Part shown: piece by piece, positions 20,667-29,855 of the stretch
Layout: each line of letters starts with the position of its first letter
Numbering within the stretch: the stretch's first letter is position 1
Source of the DNA: an uncultured Geobacter sp.
Lineage (GTDB): Bacteria > Desulfobacterota > Desulfuromonadia > Geobacterales > Geobacteraceae
Direction: 5' to 3'
Assembly (NCBI GenBank): GCA_903915655.1
Contig: CAIWTU010000051.1
Coordinates: forward strand, 62,001-126,000
Length of the DNA: 64,000 bases
Position numbers and translations under genes: made by a program
Notes under the pieces: model-generated
What the model saw: only the letters and a program-made list of their open reading frames with translations
What the model was told of the DNA's origin: nothing
Databases searched by the model: none

Positions 20667-21605
20667 TTATCTCGCCAGTGGGAGAGAGATAAGGAAACAG
20701 CATCCCCTGCCGATCCCCTCGCTGCTCACGCGTATCCGGCCACCATGTTCGTTGATAATGGATCTGATTATGTAGAGTCCGAGGCCGGAACCGCGAATAC
20801 TCTCTCCGGTGCGCCTGACCCTGTAAAACATACGGAAGATTTTATCCATATCTTTTTTCTCGAGACCGTTTCCTTTATCCTGAAAAGAAAGTTGGCAATA
20901 TTTGCCGACTTTCTTCAGACAGACTGTAATTTCAGGCGCAGACGGGCTGTAAAGAACCGCATTTTCGAAAAGGTTTCGCATCACGGTTTCCATTTCTTCC
21001 TCGTTCAGATCAACCCTCAGCCCCTGCTCAGCTTCGATGGTTATGGTTCCTCCTTCCGGGAGCAGGTTACGCTTCCGCTCCATCTTTTCCGAAAGAAAAG
21101 CCGAAAAATCGATGACCTGACGGTGTGTTTCACGGCGACGGTGCTCAAGTTTTGCTACCATAAGCAGATTACTGATAAGACTGTTCAGGCGATCGACATC
21201 GGAAAGCATTGTATCGATGAACCTTTCCAGCTTGTCAGGGGGGAGTCTGCGCAGCTGGATGGTTTCCAGGTGGAGTTGGATCGAGGCCAAGGGTGACTTC
21301 AGTTCGTGGGTGACCTGTGAAATGGAATTTTTCTGTTGCTTGTATAGTTTGGCCTGCCGCTTCCAGTAGAGAAAAATGATATAGACACCGACCAGTATCA
21401 TCAGCAACAGGAAGAGACCTTCAACAAGGACAAGCCAGTCCAGACTGCGCCCCACTATTCCGGGTTTGTACCGCTCAGCCAGTTCACGGAACTCCCTGTG
21501 ACGTCCAACAAACCAGTAAATCCAGAAGTATACCACGAGCGCCCAAACGAGCTGAATGCCGATAAATGCGAAGAGAGGGCTGAATATCCTGTTGATCCAT
21601 TTCAT
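20667..21605 (-). CDS. Membrane sensor histidine kinase
   Basis: A 312-residue kinase partnered with the adjacent OmpR-type regulator. Two membrane helices (about 8-30 and 55-80) bracket a short periplasmic loop, so it may sense within the membrane. HisKA carries VTHELKSPLASIQ. The HATPase has NAVLYSPSA, DKGNGLEKKD and GSGLGLYIIRS. I chose the ATG at 21605 (MKWINRIF), preceded by GGTGGTG. An in-frame ATG at 21632, with GAGGAG 13 bases upstream, would add nine residues and is also possible. Confidence 0.92.
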   Translation of the reverse strand: MKWINRIFSPLFAFIGIQLVWALVVYFWIYWFVGRHREFRELAERYKPGIVGRSLDWLVLVEGLFLLLMILVGVYIIFLYWKRQAKLYKQQKNSISQVTHELKSPLASIQLHLETIQLRRLPPDKLERFIDTMLSDVDRLNSLISNLLMVAKLEHRRRETHRQVIDFSAFLSEKMERKRNLLPEGGTITIEAEQGLRVDLNEEEMETVMRNLFENAVLYSPSAPEITVCLKKVGKYCQLSFQDKGNGLEKKDMDKIFRMFYRVRRTGESIRGSGLGLYIIRSIINEHGGRIRVSSEGIGRGCCFLISLPLAR

Positions 21606-21793
21606 CTTGACACCACCCTGAAAAGTACGCATGGCTTATAATACACTCCTCTCTGGAAAGAAGAGGGTTTTTCTTCAAAATCGTAGAACTGATCCTGCCT
21701 GATTTTACATTACTATTACACAACTAAAACTATTTTTCCAGTAAACTCAAATCAAATAGATTTCTAGTCGATATTGTTTGCACAAGGAGCCTT

Positions 21794-22885
21794 ATGCGTC
21801 CGGTCAAGTCTTTGAAAATAGGTGGTTATGAAGTACGTTATCCCGTCATTCAGGGTGGTATGGGGGCACGGATCTCTGCCGGTTCACTTGCCGGACATGT
21901 TGCGAAGTGTGGCGGAATAGGACTTATTGCCGCTGCGGGGATTGGGATGAACAGCCCCTTTTTCACCGGCAAAAATTATTTCGAGGCCGATTCCTCGGCG
22001 CTCAAGGCCGAGCTTGAAAAAGCCTATCAGATTGCTCCGGAGGGTGTAATTGGTGTAAACGTAATGGTAGCTCTCTCCGATTATGAGGATTTGGTGAAGG
22101 CTTCGATTGAAGCTGGCGCCAAGCTGATTGTCTGTGGCGCAGGCCTTCCTCTCACCCTGCCGGGACTGACAAGAGATGCTCCAGAAGTGGCGCTTGTACC
22201 GATTGTATCTTCTGTGAGGGCAGCCCAGCTGATTGCGAAAAAATGGGACAAGACGTACAATCGACTCCCCGATGCGGTGATCGTTGAGGATCCGGACAGT
22301 GCCGGGGGGCACCTCGGAGAAAAACTGGAGAATATTGGTAATGGAGACTATGATCAATATGCGACGGTTCGAGGGGTGAAGGAGTTTTTTTTAAGCGAAT
22401 ATGACCTGCACATTCCCGTAATTGCTGCGGGGGGGATATGGGACAGGAAGGATCTCATGCATGCATTAGCCGCAGGGGCTGATGCCGTGCAGATGGCCAG
22501 TCGATTTGTTGCGACAGTCGAATGTGATGCCGCTGAAAACTTCAAGCAGGCCTATATAGATTGCAAGAAGGAGGATATCGGCCTCATCATGAGCCCTGCC
22601 GGATTACCGGGTCGGGCTATTATCAAGAATAAACGGCAGCTATTTCTATACGATGAGATAAATCGAACCGTCTGCGCCACAGCGTGTCTGAAAAAATGCA
22701 CCTACAAGGAATCACGGGGACGTTTCTGCATAGTCAAGGCTCTCGACAGGGCTCAGAGGGGTGATGTGGAAACAGGTATTGTTTTTTGCGGGACTAACGC
22801 CTACAAGGCGGAGAGGATTGTTACGGTGCAGGAGATCTTTGCCGAGCTTTTTGCGCAGGAAGCGGTTGTTGAGGAAGCGGCATAA
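21794..22885 (+). CDS. Nitronate monooxygenase / NAD(P)H-flavin oxidoreductase family protein
   Basis: A 363-residue FMN-barrel protein of the 2-nitropropane dioxygenase/FabK family. It has the N-terminal PVIQGGMGARISAG, the GGIGLIAAAGIGM loop, PVIAAGGIWDRKD and the FMN-phosphate motif GADAVQMASRFVAT. The C-terminal region has a cysteine cluster (CATACLKKCTY, then RFC) not needed in classical nitronate monooxygenases, which may bind metal or an Fe-S centre. Substrate cannot be read from sequence; nitronate oxidation, enoyl-ACP reduction or another flavin reaction are all possible. The ribosome site AAGGAG is good. Confidence 0.8.
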   Translation: MRPVKSLKIGGYEVRYPVIQGGMGARISAGSLAGHVAKCGGIGLIAAAGIGMNSPFFTGKNYFEADSSALKAELEKAYQIAPEGVIGVNVMVALSDYEDLVKASIEAGAKLIVCGAGLPLTLPGLTRDAPEVALVPIVSSVRAAQLIAKKWDKTYNRLPDAVIVEDPDSAGGHLGEKLENIGNGDYDQYATVRGVKEFFLSEYDLHIPVIAAGGIWDRKDLMHALAAGADAVQMASRFVATVECDAAENFKQAYIDCKKEDIGLIMSPAGLPGRAIIKNKRQLFLYDEINRTVCATACLKKCTYKESRGRFCIVKALDRAQRGDVETGIVFCGTNAYKAERIVTVQEIFAELFAQEAVVEEAA

Positions 22886-22907
22886 GCGCGCATAAGCGCT
22901 CTTTCCC

Positions 22908-22936
22908 TTTACCTGACAGATATAAGCTGCTATAAA
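22908..22936 (+). promoter_or_regulatory. Possible ahcY promoter
   Basis: TTTACC, a 17-bp spacer and TATAAA. The -10 is good, the -35 poor. It lies in the only gap (90 bp) before ahcY. No SAH riboswitch-like sequence is visible. Confidence 0.3.
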
Positions 22937-22975
22937 GGTACATTTATTTTACATGACAGATTCCGGAGGTTTTAG

Positions 22976-24301
22976 ATGAGTATTAAAGATGTTGCAAAGG
23001 TAAAGGCCGAGGTTTTTTCAGATTACAAGATCAAAGATATCTCTCTCGCTTCATGGGGGCGAAAGGAAATTGAAATAGCGGAAAAGGAGATGCCTGGACT
23101 CATGGCTTTGCGCGAGGAGTTTGCTGCTGCGAAACCGCTGAAAGGCGCCAGGATTGCCGGCTGTCTGCACATGACCATCCAGACAGCTGTCCTTATGGAG
23201 ACCCTGATCGAGCTTGGTGCGGACCTTCGCTGGTCCTCATGCAACATCTTTTCTACCCAGGACCATGCCGCTTCGGCCATGGCTGAGGCAGGTATCCCGA
23301 TATTCGCCTGGAAAGGTGAGACCGAGGAAGAATATGAATGGTGTGTCGAACAGACCCTGCAGTGGCCTGACGGCAGTCACCTCAACATGATTCTTGACGA
23401 CGGCGGTGACTTGACGGCAATCCTTCATAACCGTTATCCTGAAATCTTGAAAGGGGTGCGGGGGATCACCGAAGAAACCACCACAGGGGTGCACCGGCTT
23501 TATGAAATGATGAAAAAGGGGACACTGACGGTACCTGCCTTTAATGTCAATGACTCGGTAACAAAATCAAAATTCGACAACCTCTACGGTTGTCGCGAGT
23601 CTCTTCTGGACGGGATCAAGCGGGCCACCGATGTCATGATAGCCGGTAAGGTCGCCGTGGTCTGCGGATATGGTGATGTCGGCAAGGGGAGCGCCCACTC
23701 TTTGCGGGCTCAGGGCGCTCGCGTGATTATTACCGAAATAGACCCTATAATTGCTCTGCAGGCTGCGATGGAAGGGTTTCAGGTGATGGCTATGGAAGAG
23801 GCCGCGTCGATCGGCGATATCTTCGTTACCGCAACCGGCTGCTGGAAGGTCATAACGCGCGCGGATATGGAAAAAATGAAAGATCAGGCCATTGTCTGCA
23901 ATATAGGCCATTTTGACAGCGAAATTGATGTCGCTGGTATCCGTGACCTTCCCTGGATCAATGTCAAACCTCAGGTCGATGAGGTGGTCTTTCCGGACGG
24001 GAAGAAGTTGATACTCCTGGCTGAAGGTCGACTGGTGAACCTCGGGTGTGCGACTGGTCATCCGAGTTTCGTCATGTCAAATTCATTTACCAATCAGGTT
24101 ATGGCCCAGCTTGAGCTCTGGCAGCACAGCGAAAAATATGAGAACAGGGTCTATATGCTCCCCAAGATACTTGATGAGAAGGTAGCGCGGCTCCATCTCG
24201 GCAAGCTTGGAGTCAAGCTGACAAAGCTTACCAGTGAGCAGGCCGATTACCTCGGTATTCCCGTAGATGGACCGTACAAGCCGGATTTCTACCGGTACTA
24301 A
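22976..24301 (+). CDS. ahcY: S-adenosylhomocysteine hydrolase
   Basis: Splits SAH to adenosine and homocysteine, relieving product inhibition of methyltransferases and recycling the methionine skeleton. The protein is 441 residues. Visible motifs are the substrate-domain sequence [34 protein letters not shown] around the catalytic Lys/Asp/Asn, the NAD-binding loop [14 protein letters not shown] and the C-terminal KPDFYRY, which completes the neighbouring subunit's NAD site. The ribosome site is CGGAGG. A strong terminator follows. Confidence 0.98.
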   Translation: MSIKDVAKVKAEVFSDYKIKDISLASWGRKEIEIAEKEMPGLMALREEFAAAKPLKGARIAGCLHMTIQTAVLMETLIELGADLRWSSCNIFSTQDHAASAMAEAGIPIFAWKGETEEEYEWCVEQTLQWPDGSHLNMILDDGGDLTAILHNRYPEILKGVRGITEETTTGVHRLYEMMKKGTLTVPAFNVNDSVTKSKFDNLYGCRESLLDGIKRATDVMIAGKVAVVCGYGDVGKGSAHSLRAQGARVIITEIDPIIALQAAMEGFQVMAMEEAASIGDIFVTATGCWKVITRADMEKMKDQAIVCNIGHFDSEIDVAGIRDLPWINVKPQVDEVVFPDGKKLILLAEGRLVNLGCATGHPSFVMSNSFTNQVMAQLELWQHSEKYENRVYMLPKILDEKVARLHLGKLGVKLTKLTSEQADYLGIPVDGPYKPDFYRY

Positions 24302-24333
24302 ATCGCCGCTTCGAATATCCCCAGCTCTGCAGT

Positions 24334-24376
24334 GAGGAAAGGGTGCCTATTGTCAGGCACCCTTTCCTCTTTTTTG
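24334..24376 (+). terminator. Strong intrinsic terminator after ahcY
   Basis: A 15-bp perfect stem (GAGGAAAGGGTGCCT and complement) with a 6-base loop, followed by TTTTTT. Confidence 0.95.
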
Positions 24377-24592
24377 CCCCCTCAAACTTCACTCCTTGAC
24401 TTGACCAGATAGTAGGTTTACCCTTTAGCCATCATGATCAAAGTCAATATCTTAAAGATCCCTTTGACCGAATCATAATCTGCCAAGCGATAGTCAATGG
24501 CTTGGTCATTCTCACTCCCGATAGTCATATTTTGAAAGACCCGATAAGGACGGAATGGTAGTGGGAGAGAGGGGGGGCTGCAGGATGTCAGG

Positions 24593-24898
24593 TTATGACC
24601 TTGGCCATTTGTAGAGATCATCATGATCAAGGATACGGAGGAGCAGGATTTCGGCTGACCAATCAGGATTACCAGCAGGGGAATAACAACCTGGGTCAAG
24701 AGATAGCCGGTAGCGTCCGTCAACCCGTGCGGACCATGCAGAGGAATCGTTGATGATCCGTTCCAGATGGAGTCCGGGATAGAGTGGGTCAGCTTCCAGC
24801 AAGGCGAGAGCCTTGGCAATCTTTTTTAGCAACACTTTATTGGAGCCGAACTGCTCTAGCTCCTTGATAAAGAGTTTAGTCGCTGTCAGTTGCGGCAT
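24593..24898 (-). CDS. RelE/ParE-like toxin of a type II toxin-antitoxin pair
   Basis: A 101-residue protein with the compact RelE/ParE layout: an N-terminal helical pair (FIKELEQFGSNKVLLKKIAKALALLEADP), then beta strands with WSARVDGRYRLSLD and a C-terminal ILLLRILDHDDLYKWP. The DGRYRL segment and the final strand with an acidic-His turn resemble cytoplasmic mRNA-interferase-like toxins. It overlaps the upstream AbrB-type gene by 23 bp. An insert (CYSPAGNPDWSAE) between strands is slightly unusual. Activity, target and whether it remains toxic are unknown. Confidence 0.75.
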   Translation of the reverse strand: MPQLTATKLFIKELEQFGSNKVLLKKIAKALALLEADPLYPGLHLERIINDSSAWSARVDGRYRLSLDPGCYSPAGNPDWSAEILLLRILDHDDLYKWPRS

Positions 24899-25139
24899 CG
24901 GTCATCTCCTTCCGCAACCAGTCTGGCAATTGCTCGACACCGCTCTGCCGAGCTTCACCAAGTTTGGCTAACCCGTTATCTGACAGACGTACTGTAGGGT
25001 ATACCGCAACGGGAGAAAGCGAAAGATTGCCGCCGTCAAGGATAGTCAAGTCAAGAAAAGTGCCAGGTTTAAGCCCGAGATCTTTGCGCACGGCAGAAGG
25101 GAGGCTGATGCTTCCGCGTTTGTCAATGCTTACCAACAT
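24876..25139 (-). CDS. AbrB/SpoVT-family antitoxin
   Basis: An 87-residue protein beginning with a swapped-hairpin AbrB DNA-binding domain (VSIDKRGSISLPSAVRKDLGLKPGTFLDL, about 3-45). A flexible C-terminal tail (DWLRKEMTDAATDSD) probably wraps the toxin. The ATG at 25139 has a good ribosome site (TGGAGG); an upstream in-frame start would add residues not seen in the family. It is the first gene of the pair and likely represses the shared promoter. Confidence 0.8.
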   Translation of the reverse strand: MLVSIDKRGSISLPSAVRKDLGLKPGTFLDLTILDGGNLSLSPVAVYPTVRLSDNGLAKLGEARQSGVEQLPDWLRKEMTDAATDSD

Positions 25140-25174
25140 GGTGAACCTCCAAATGAGCAATAAAGTCGGATTAC

Positions 25175-25203
25175 ACAATATACGCTTTGCAGTAATATGT
25201 CAA
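25175..25203 (-). promoter_or_regulatory. Promoter of the toxin-antitoxin operon
   Basis: On the minus strand: TTGACA, a 17-bp spacer, TATTGT. A second TTGACA lies 12 bp upstream, making a repeated TTGACA that could also be operator sequence. Transcription would start near 25168, about 30 bases before the antitoxin ATG. Confidence 0.5.
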
Positions 25204-25363
25204 ATTGTCAATTATGCATGGTATTAAAGTTTAGTGGCGACCTACTTCAATTGGTTGCCTCGCTCCCACGCCAGAGCCTTGGTCAACTGAATTGTTGAGC
25301 TGATCAAAAAGGAAGGGACGTCGGCTTGAAATCACGCAGAGACTGGAAGAGGAGGAAGAGAGA

Positions 25364-27184
25364 ATGAAGAGGCTTTGGGCAAGCATACGGATGATACGGT
25401 TTATCATTTTGGCAGCAGTTGCTCTGGCGATGCCACAGTTTTCGGCGCACGGGGAAGGTCCGACCAAGTTAGGAGCAGAGGCACTCGTCCTCGTCGAAGT
25501 TAAAGGCCCGATTCAAACTATTGGGTTGCCCATCTACGCCCACCTCGGCGATGGGGTCGGTAAGGAGTATGCTCTTGTTATAGCCCCTCTCAGTCAAATT
25601 GCCGGTACCGCTCTTTCCTATCAGATCCTCGATGACCCGGCTTTCCCCGGCAGGTATTATCTCGCCCGTGAACGACGAAAAGGGGCGCGCCAGGCAGCCG
25701 CCGGACTTTTCACCATACTCTACGATGACGGACGGCGTATTCTTGTGAAAGGTGGCCCCGAGGTCGCCGATAGGTTGTCCGAATTGGGCTTCGATATCAA
25801 TGCGATTCCTCAAAAGCCGATGATTTTACGCACCCCGTTCGATATCAATATAATCCCTGCGGAACCATCTGTTTCCGGCACCCCGCAGTCGTATGTCGCT
25901 TCGGCAGTTGCCCTCACCCGCAACCCCCGCGTCGCTGCAATGATCGATCAGGTGCAGCAGAGCGCTCTTTACGATGAAACTGGCAATCTATCCGGAGAAA
26001 ACGCAGTCTACATCTTTGGAAATCCTTATACCATTATCACACGACATACGACTTCCGGCACCCCGATACAGAACGCCACCCAATATGTTTACGAGCGCAT
26101 CGTGGCCATGGGTCTCAACGTCTCTTTCCATGACTGGTCGATTTCTCCCTACTCCAACCGGAACGTCGTTGGCACTAAAACAGGGAGATCCAAACCAACG
26201 GAAATCGTCCTCGTCACCGCCCATCTCGATGATATGCCAAAAACCGCTCCTGCCCCAGGAGCCGATGATAATGCCTCGGGCAGTGCCGCGCTCCTTACGG
26301 CTGCAAGGATCATGGCTTCGGGGAGCTTCGAACGGACCATCAGGTTTGTCTTCTTTACCGGTGAAGAACAGGGTTTGTATGGCAGTCAGGCATACTCTGA
26401 TGCGGTTTTCCAGGCAGGAGAAAACATAGTGGCCGTATATAACATGGATATGATTTCCTGGGATGCCAAAAATGGCCCGACGTTGCGGCTCCACACTCGT
26501 ACATCTTCCAATCCTGGTTACAATGCGGACATGGCCATCGCCGTTACTTTTTCGGATGTGGTCGCCACCTACGCCCTGTCGTCCGGCCTTACGCCTATCA
26601 TTACCTCTGACGGAGAAAGCGCTTCCGATCACTCATCTTTCTGGTATAACGGGTATGCAGCAATACTGGCTATTGAGGACGACTACGACGATTTCAACCC
26701 GTACTACCACACCTCCGATGACATTCGGCAGCGCCTAAACATGACCTATTTCACAAATTTTACCAAAGCATCTGTCGGCACCGTCGCGCATCTTGCCCTC
26801 CCCATGGATGCGCCCTCTTCAAGTGGCGGATGTTTCATTGCAACGGCAGCATTTGGCTCGCCAATGGCCGGAGAGGTGAAAATTCTACGGCAGTTCAGAG
26901 ACAGCTATCTGCTGACCAATAATTTTGGGCGGCAGTTTGTTGCATGGTATTACCGCAATGGTCCTGCTGCCGCAAGCTACATTGAGGCCAAACCGTTTGC
27001 AAAGGCGGCAGTACAGGCGGCGCTATATCCTTTGATCGGCTTTTCCTTACTATTGCTTTCCGGCTATCTGCCTGCCGTGATAATTGGACTTTTTCTCTCT
27101 GCGCTTCTTTTCTTTCGAAGGAGGCTTGAGGGTGTTACCGGGGTTGAGGCCGAGGGGAGCTCTTTGCAGTCGAAAGCACCTTAA
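25364..27184 (+). CDS. Exported M28-family zinc peptidase with CFI-box-like C-terminal tail
   Basis: A 606-residue exported protein. A signal peptide (about 1-30) precedes a poorly conserved region to about 240. The M28 aminopeptidase core carries candidate metal ligands in order: His287 (TAHLDD), Asp in GADDNASG, the Glu pair near 334 (TGEEQGLYGS), Asp in NMDM and His in SDHSSF. After a serine/glycine linker comes GGCFIATAAFGSPMAGE (about 487-503), the hallmark of CFI-box C-terminal domains, then a long hydrophobic segment (about 555-590) and an Arg-rich end. The tail suggests membrane anchoring or sorting. The N-terminal region may be a prodomain. Its stop overlaps the convergent phosphatase stop by 4 bp. 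Confidence 0.85.
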   Translation: MKRLWASIRMIRFIILAAVALAMPQFSAHGEGPTKLGAEALVLVEVKGPIQTIGLPIYAHLGDGVGKEYALVIAPLSQIAGTALSYQILDDPAFPGRYYLARERRKGARQAAAGLFTILYDDGRRILVKGGPEVADRLSELGFDINAIPQKPMILRTPFDINIIPAEPSVSGTPQSYVASAVALTRNPRVAAMIDQVQQSALYDETGNLSGENAVYIFGNPYTIITRHTTSGTPIQNATQYVYERIVAMGLNVSFHDWSISPYSNRNVVGTKTGRSKPTEIVLVTAHLDDMPKTAPAPGADDNASGSAALLTAARIMASGSFERTIRFVFFTGEEQGLYGSQAYSDAVFQAGENIVAVYNMDMISWDAKNGPTLRLHTRTSSNPGYNADMAIAVTFSDVVATYALSSGLTPIITSDGESASDHSSFWYNGYAAILAIEDDYDDFNPYYHTSDDIRQRLNMTYFTNFTKASVGTVAHLALPMDAPSSSGGCFIATAAFGSPMAGEVKILRQFRDSYLLTNNFGRQFVAWYYRNGPAAASYIEAKPFAKAAVQAALYPLIGFSLLLLSGYLPAVIIGLFLSALLFFRRRLEGVTGVEAEGSSLQSKAP

Positions 27185-28581
27185 AATGGGTGACCCCCTG
27201 GTTTAATGGTTTTACTCGCCGCCTTAGATGCAGGCGTTACGAGGCAGTCCTGGCGTAGATGGGCAGTAATGAAGGTCTTGAACTGGTCATAGGGGCAATC
27301 GTAGCGTCCGCTGCACGCGGGGATCGCCAAGGGGATCCGTTGAGGAGGGGTATTTAGGGTTAGAGTCGTGCGGTAACGCATCTGGTCCAGCGTCGCGATC
27401 AGATAGAAGAGCCTCACCACGAGCTCTCCTCTCGGCTTTACCCTGTGGAGCTCGAAGACGAGTGCGCCGGCCGGGCCCGGGTCATTCTGCTGGAAACCCT
27501 CTGCCTTCCAGGTCACGCCGCCTAAAAATGCGGCGATGGCCAGCAGGTTCTCATCGTGAGCGACAAACAGCGTGAACTTGCTCTCCACGGGCGCAAGCAT
27601 ATCCGGATTCTTCACACCGCTCAGCCTCTGATCCATCGTGCCGACCAGCTGATGCATCAGGTTCGTTGAGCCTGCCTGTGCGAAGGAGGGGAGGCTGCAG
27701 GACAGTTGCATGTTCATTACATGTAGCTTCGTCATATCGTACAGTCCACCCGGCGGAATTGCCCCCCACCCCACGCACTGCGCCCCAGTGATCGTTGCGC
27801 ACTCCTTGTCGGGCATCCCCTGGGCGTATTCGAGCTCGAACGTCTCCGTTACCGTATCGGCGACGTTGAACAGGGTTCCGCTCGCGAACGCAACAGGTCC
27901 AGTCGCTGTTATTTCTGTAGGAAGGTCCATTATTGAAAACTGGGTGACCGCCTGAAGCATCTGCAGCTGGGCGGAGTAAGCAGCGATGAACGAAACTGCA
28001 CTCCCTCCTGTCTTGGCGTTAAACGCGGCCAGGTCCGACTCCCTGTCGATTTGGCACACCCCGGCTGAGACGGTGTCGATGTAGGGGTCGGGGGCCTGTA
28101 GATTGATGGAATGAGCCACCTGTATCCCACAGCCGGGCGTTCTCTCGGAAAAGAACATGCCTTCCCGGTAACCCTCCGCAGTGTGAAGCGTCCGCTCGAA
28201 GACATCCGCATAAACGAACACCGTCCCTGCCGCAGGACAGGACCCTCTCTGAGGCAGAAGCCCCTGGTCGGCGTAGAAATCGCGATACCACGACCCGAGC
28301 CGCGCAACATTCTGCTGGCCAACTATGGAAAGATTTCCAGGGAGATCCGGGTCATTCGCGGAGGGTGGCCAAATCGGAAAACCCTCTGACCGCTCGGTAT
28401 ACTGGTTCAAGCTCTCGACAGAAGAGGTTGGAGAACGAATCCCGTGCCGGCTGATTACGACTACGGAGAGCAGCTCGGTCTCGGCACTATCTTGAGTGGA
28501 TGATGAACTACAGCCTGATAGGATCATGAGAGAAGAGCAAAAAGCAATCAGATATAATTGATGGACGGAAAAACGTTTCAT
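27181..28581 (-). CDS. Histidine-acid-phosphatase-family lipoprotein
   Basis: A 466-residue predicted lipoprotein: the signal ends in the lipobox LSGC (Cys24). The branch-2 histidine phosphatase motif RHGIRSP (45-51) contains the nucleophilic His46. The distal acid motif is AHDEN (near residue 341). Relatives include glucose-1-phosphatase and periplasmic phytase (AppA), which free phosphate from sugar phosphates or phytate in the periplasm. Several cysteines could form disulfides. The ribosome site is AAAGGA. Substrate cannot be told from sequence. Confidence 0.85.
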   Translation of the reverse strand: MKRFSVHQLYLIAFCSSLMILSGCSSSSTQDSAETELLSVVVISRHGIRSPTSSVESLNQYTERSEGFPIWPPSANDPDLPGNLSIVGQQNVARLGSWYRDFYADQGLLPQRGSCPAAGTVFVYADVFERTLHTAEGYREGMFFSERTPGCGIQVAHSINLQAPDPYIDTVSAGVCQIDRESDLAAFNAKTGGSAVSFIAAYSAQLQMLQAVTQFSIMDLPTEITATGPVAFASGTLFNVADTVTETFELEYAQGMPDKECATITGAQCVGWGAIPPGGLYDMTKLHVMNMQLSCSLPSFAQAGSTNLMHQLVGTMDQRLSGVKNPDMLAPVESKFTLFVAHDENLLAIAAFLGGVTWKAEGFQQNDPGPAGALVFELHRVKPRGELVVRLFYLIATLDQMRYRTTLTLNTPPQRIPLAIPACSGRYDCPYDQFKTFITAHLRQDCLVTPASKAASKTIKPGGHPF

Positions 28582-28718
28582 GGCTATCCTTTCAAGCTTC
28601 CCTTAAAGGACTGTAAAGATTGGTTTATATCTGTTACTCTTTTGTAAGCGTTCCTTCTCAGGTACTTATTAGCTTTGTTTCTTAGCTCCTCAAAAACCTT
28701 GAAAACCGTTCAAAATGG

Positions 28719-29717
28719 TCAGGAGAAGTTCCACCAGAACATTTCCCATATATCTTTCCAGCTTTTCCCTATCTCACTGACGACGGTCGGTTCGAAACCG
28801 CAGTGCATCATACACTGCGCGCAGCGCTCATCTTTGCCGACCCCATATCTGTTCCATTCGGTCTTTTCCATCATTTCCCGATAGGAAGAATAATGGCTAT
28901 CGGTGATAAGATAACAGGGGGCCTTCCAACCCTGCGGGTTGCGGGTAGGATTACCCCAGGGGGTGCACTCCAGATGTTTTTCACCCATAAGAAAACGTAG
29001 ATACATGGGGGTAGAAAAGAACCGGTGCCTTTGGCTCATTTTGTAAACTTCCCTGAATTTACTTTCGATATCTCTCCGCTCCATGAAGAGTTTTTCGCCG
29101 ACTGCCTCATAGCCGAAGCCTGGCGCTACCAGAAAACCGTCGACCCCGATTGCTGCAAGGGATGTAAAAAGCGAGTCTATCTCCGAGAGATCGGTCTCCT
29201 TGAAAATGGTAGTATTGGTACAGAGTCTGAACCCGAGCTTTTTGGCTTTTTTTATCCCTTCTATGGCAGCATTGAACGCACCTTTACACTCCAGTATCCG
29301 GTCATGGGTCTCTTCCTGTCCATCCATATGGACGTTCAATGTGAAATTTGGGTGTGGTCTCATCTCTTTAAGAGCATTTTCAAGCAACAGTCCATTGGTG
29401 CAGAGGTAAACATGCCTGCCCCGTTGCAAGATGCCTTCAATAAGCTCATAAATGTGCGGATAGAGGAATGGCTCTCCGCCGGTAATCGTTACAACCGGCG
29501 CCGGACAGTCATCTACCGACCTGAGGCATTCTTCGAGAGGCATCATCTGCTCGATTGTGTCGGAATATTCGCGGATTCTTCCACAACCGGAGCAGGTGAG
29601 ATTACAGAGATGGGTCGGCTCAAGCATCAACACGAGCGGAAATTTATCGATTTTAGTCAGCTTGTTTTTGAGGATATAGGTAGCGAGATCTATGTTTAAT
29701 TTAAGTGGAAAACGCAT
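28719..29717 (-). CDS. hpnH: Hopanoid biosynthesis radical SAM protein HpnH
   Basis: HpnH joins the adenosyl group of SAM to diploptene to form adenosylhopane, the first step toward extended hopanoids. The protein is 332 residues. The radical SAM cluster is Cys38, Cys42 and Cys45 in HLCNLTCSGCGRI, followed by the GGEPFLYPHI motif. The C-terminal half has further cysteines (CTPWG, CYLIT, CAQCMMHCGFEP) characteristic of HpnH. It lies 138 bp downstream of dxs on the same strand, in a cluster with shc and hpnA, which supports the assignment. Confidence 0.93.
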   Translation of the reverse strand: MRFPLKLNIDLATYILKNKLTKIDKFPLVLMLEPTHLCNLTCSGCGRIREYSDTIEQMMPLEECLRSVDDCPAPVVTITGGEPFLYPHIYELIEGILQRGRHVYLCTNGLLLENALKEMRPHPNFTLNVHMDGQEETHDRILECKGAFNAAIEGIKKAKKLGFRLCTNTTIFKETDLSEIDSLFTSLAAIGVDGFLVAPGFGYEAVGEKLFMERRDIESKFREVYKMSQRHRFFSTPMYLRFLMGEKHLECTPWGNPTRNPQGWKAPCYLITDSHYSSYREMMEKTEWNRYGVGKDERCAQCMMHCGFEPTVVSEIGKSWKDIWEMFWWNFS

Positions 29718-29855
29718 TACGGCTGATTCCTTTCAAAGTATCTGTTCATATCCAGCAGTAAGGGCCGAATCTTGCGTCGGCCCGGAATTGTGGCTCTTTT
29801 TATTCATTTGTCTTGGTGGTTGAGGTTGTTGCCGAAGGCTTTCTGTCCCGAAAAT

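Noticed and set aside
22886-22975. SAH riboswitch before ahcY
   Set aside because: The 90-bp gap has no aptamer-like conserved core; only a weak AGCGC/GCGCT hairpin at 22885-22900.
24418-24819. 133-codon minus-strand open frame overlapping the toxin gene
   Set aside because: It is an alternative frame of the toxin and runs into the intergenic region; no motif supports it.
27185-27197. 13-base match (AATGGGTGACCCC) to the inverse of 2884-2896
   Set aside because: Matches of this length are expected by chance many times in 64 kb, and there is no flanking similarity.
29025-29699. 224-codon plus-strand open frame
   Set aside because: It is antisense to hpnH, whose cysteine motifs are unmistakable.
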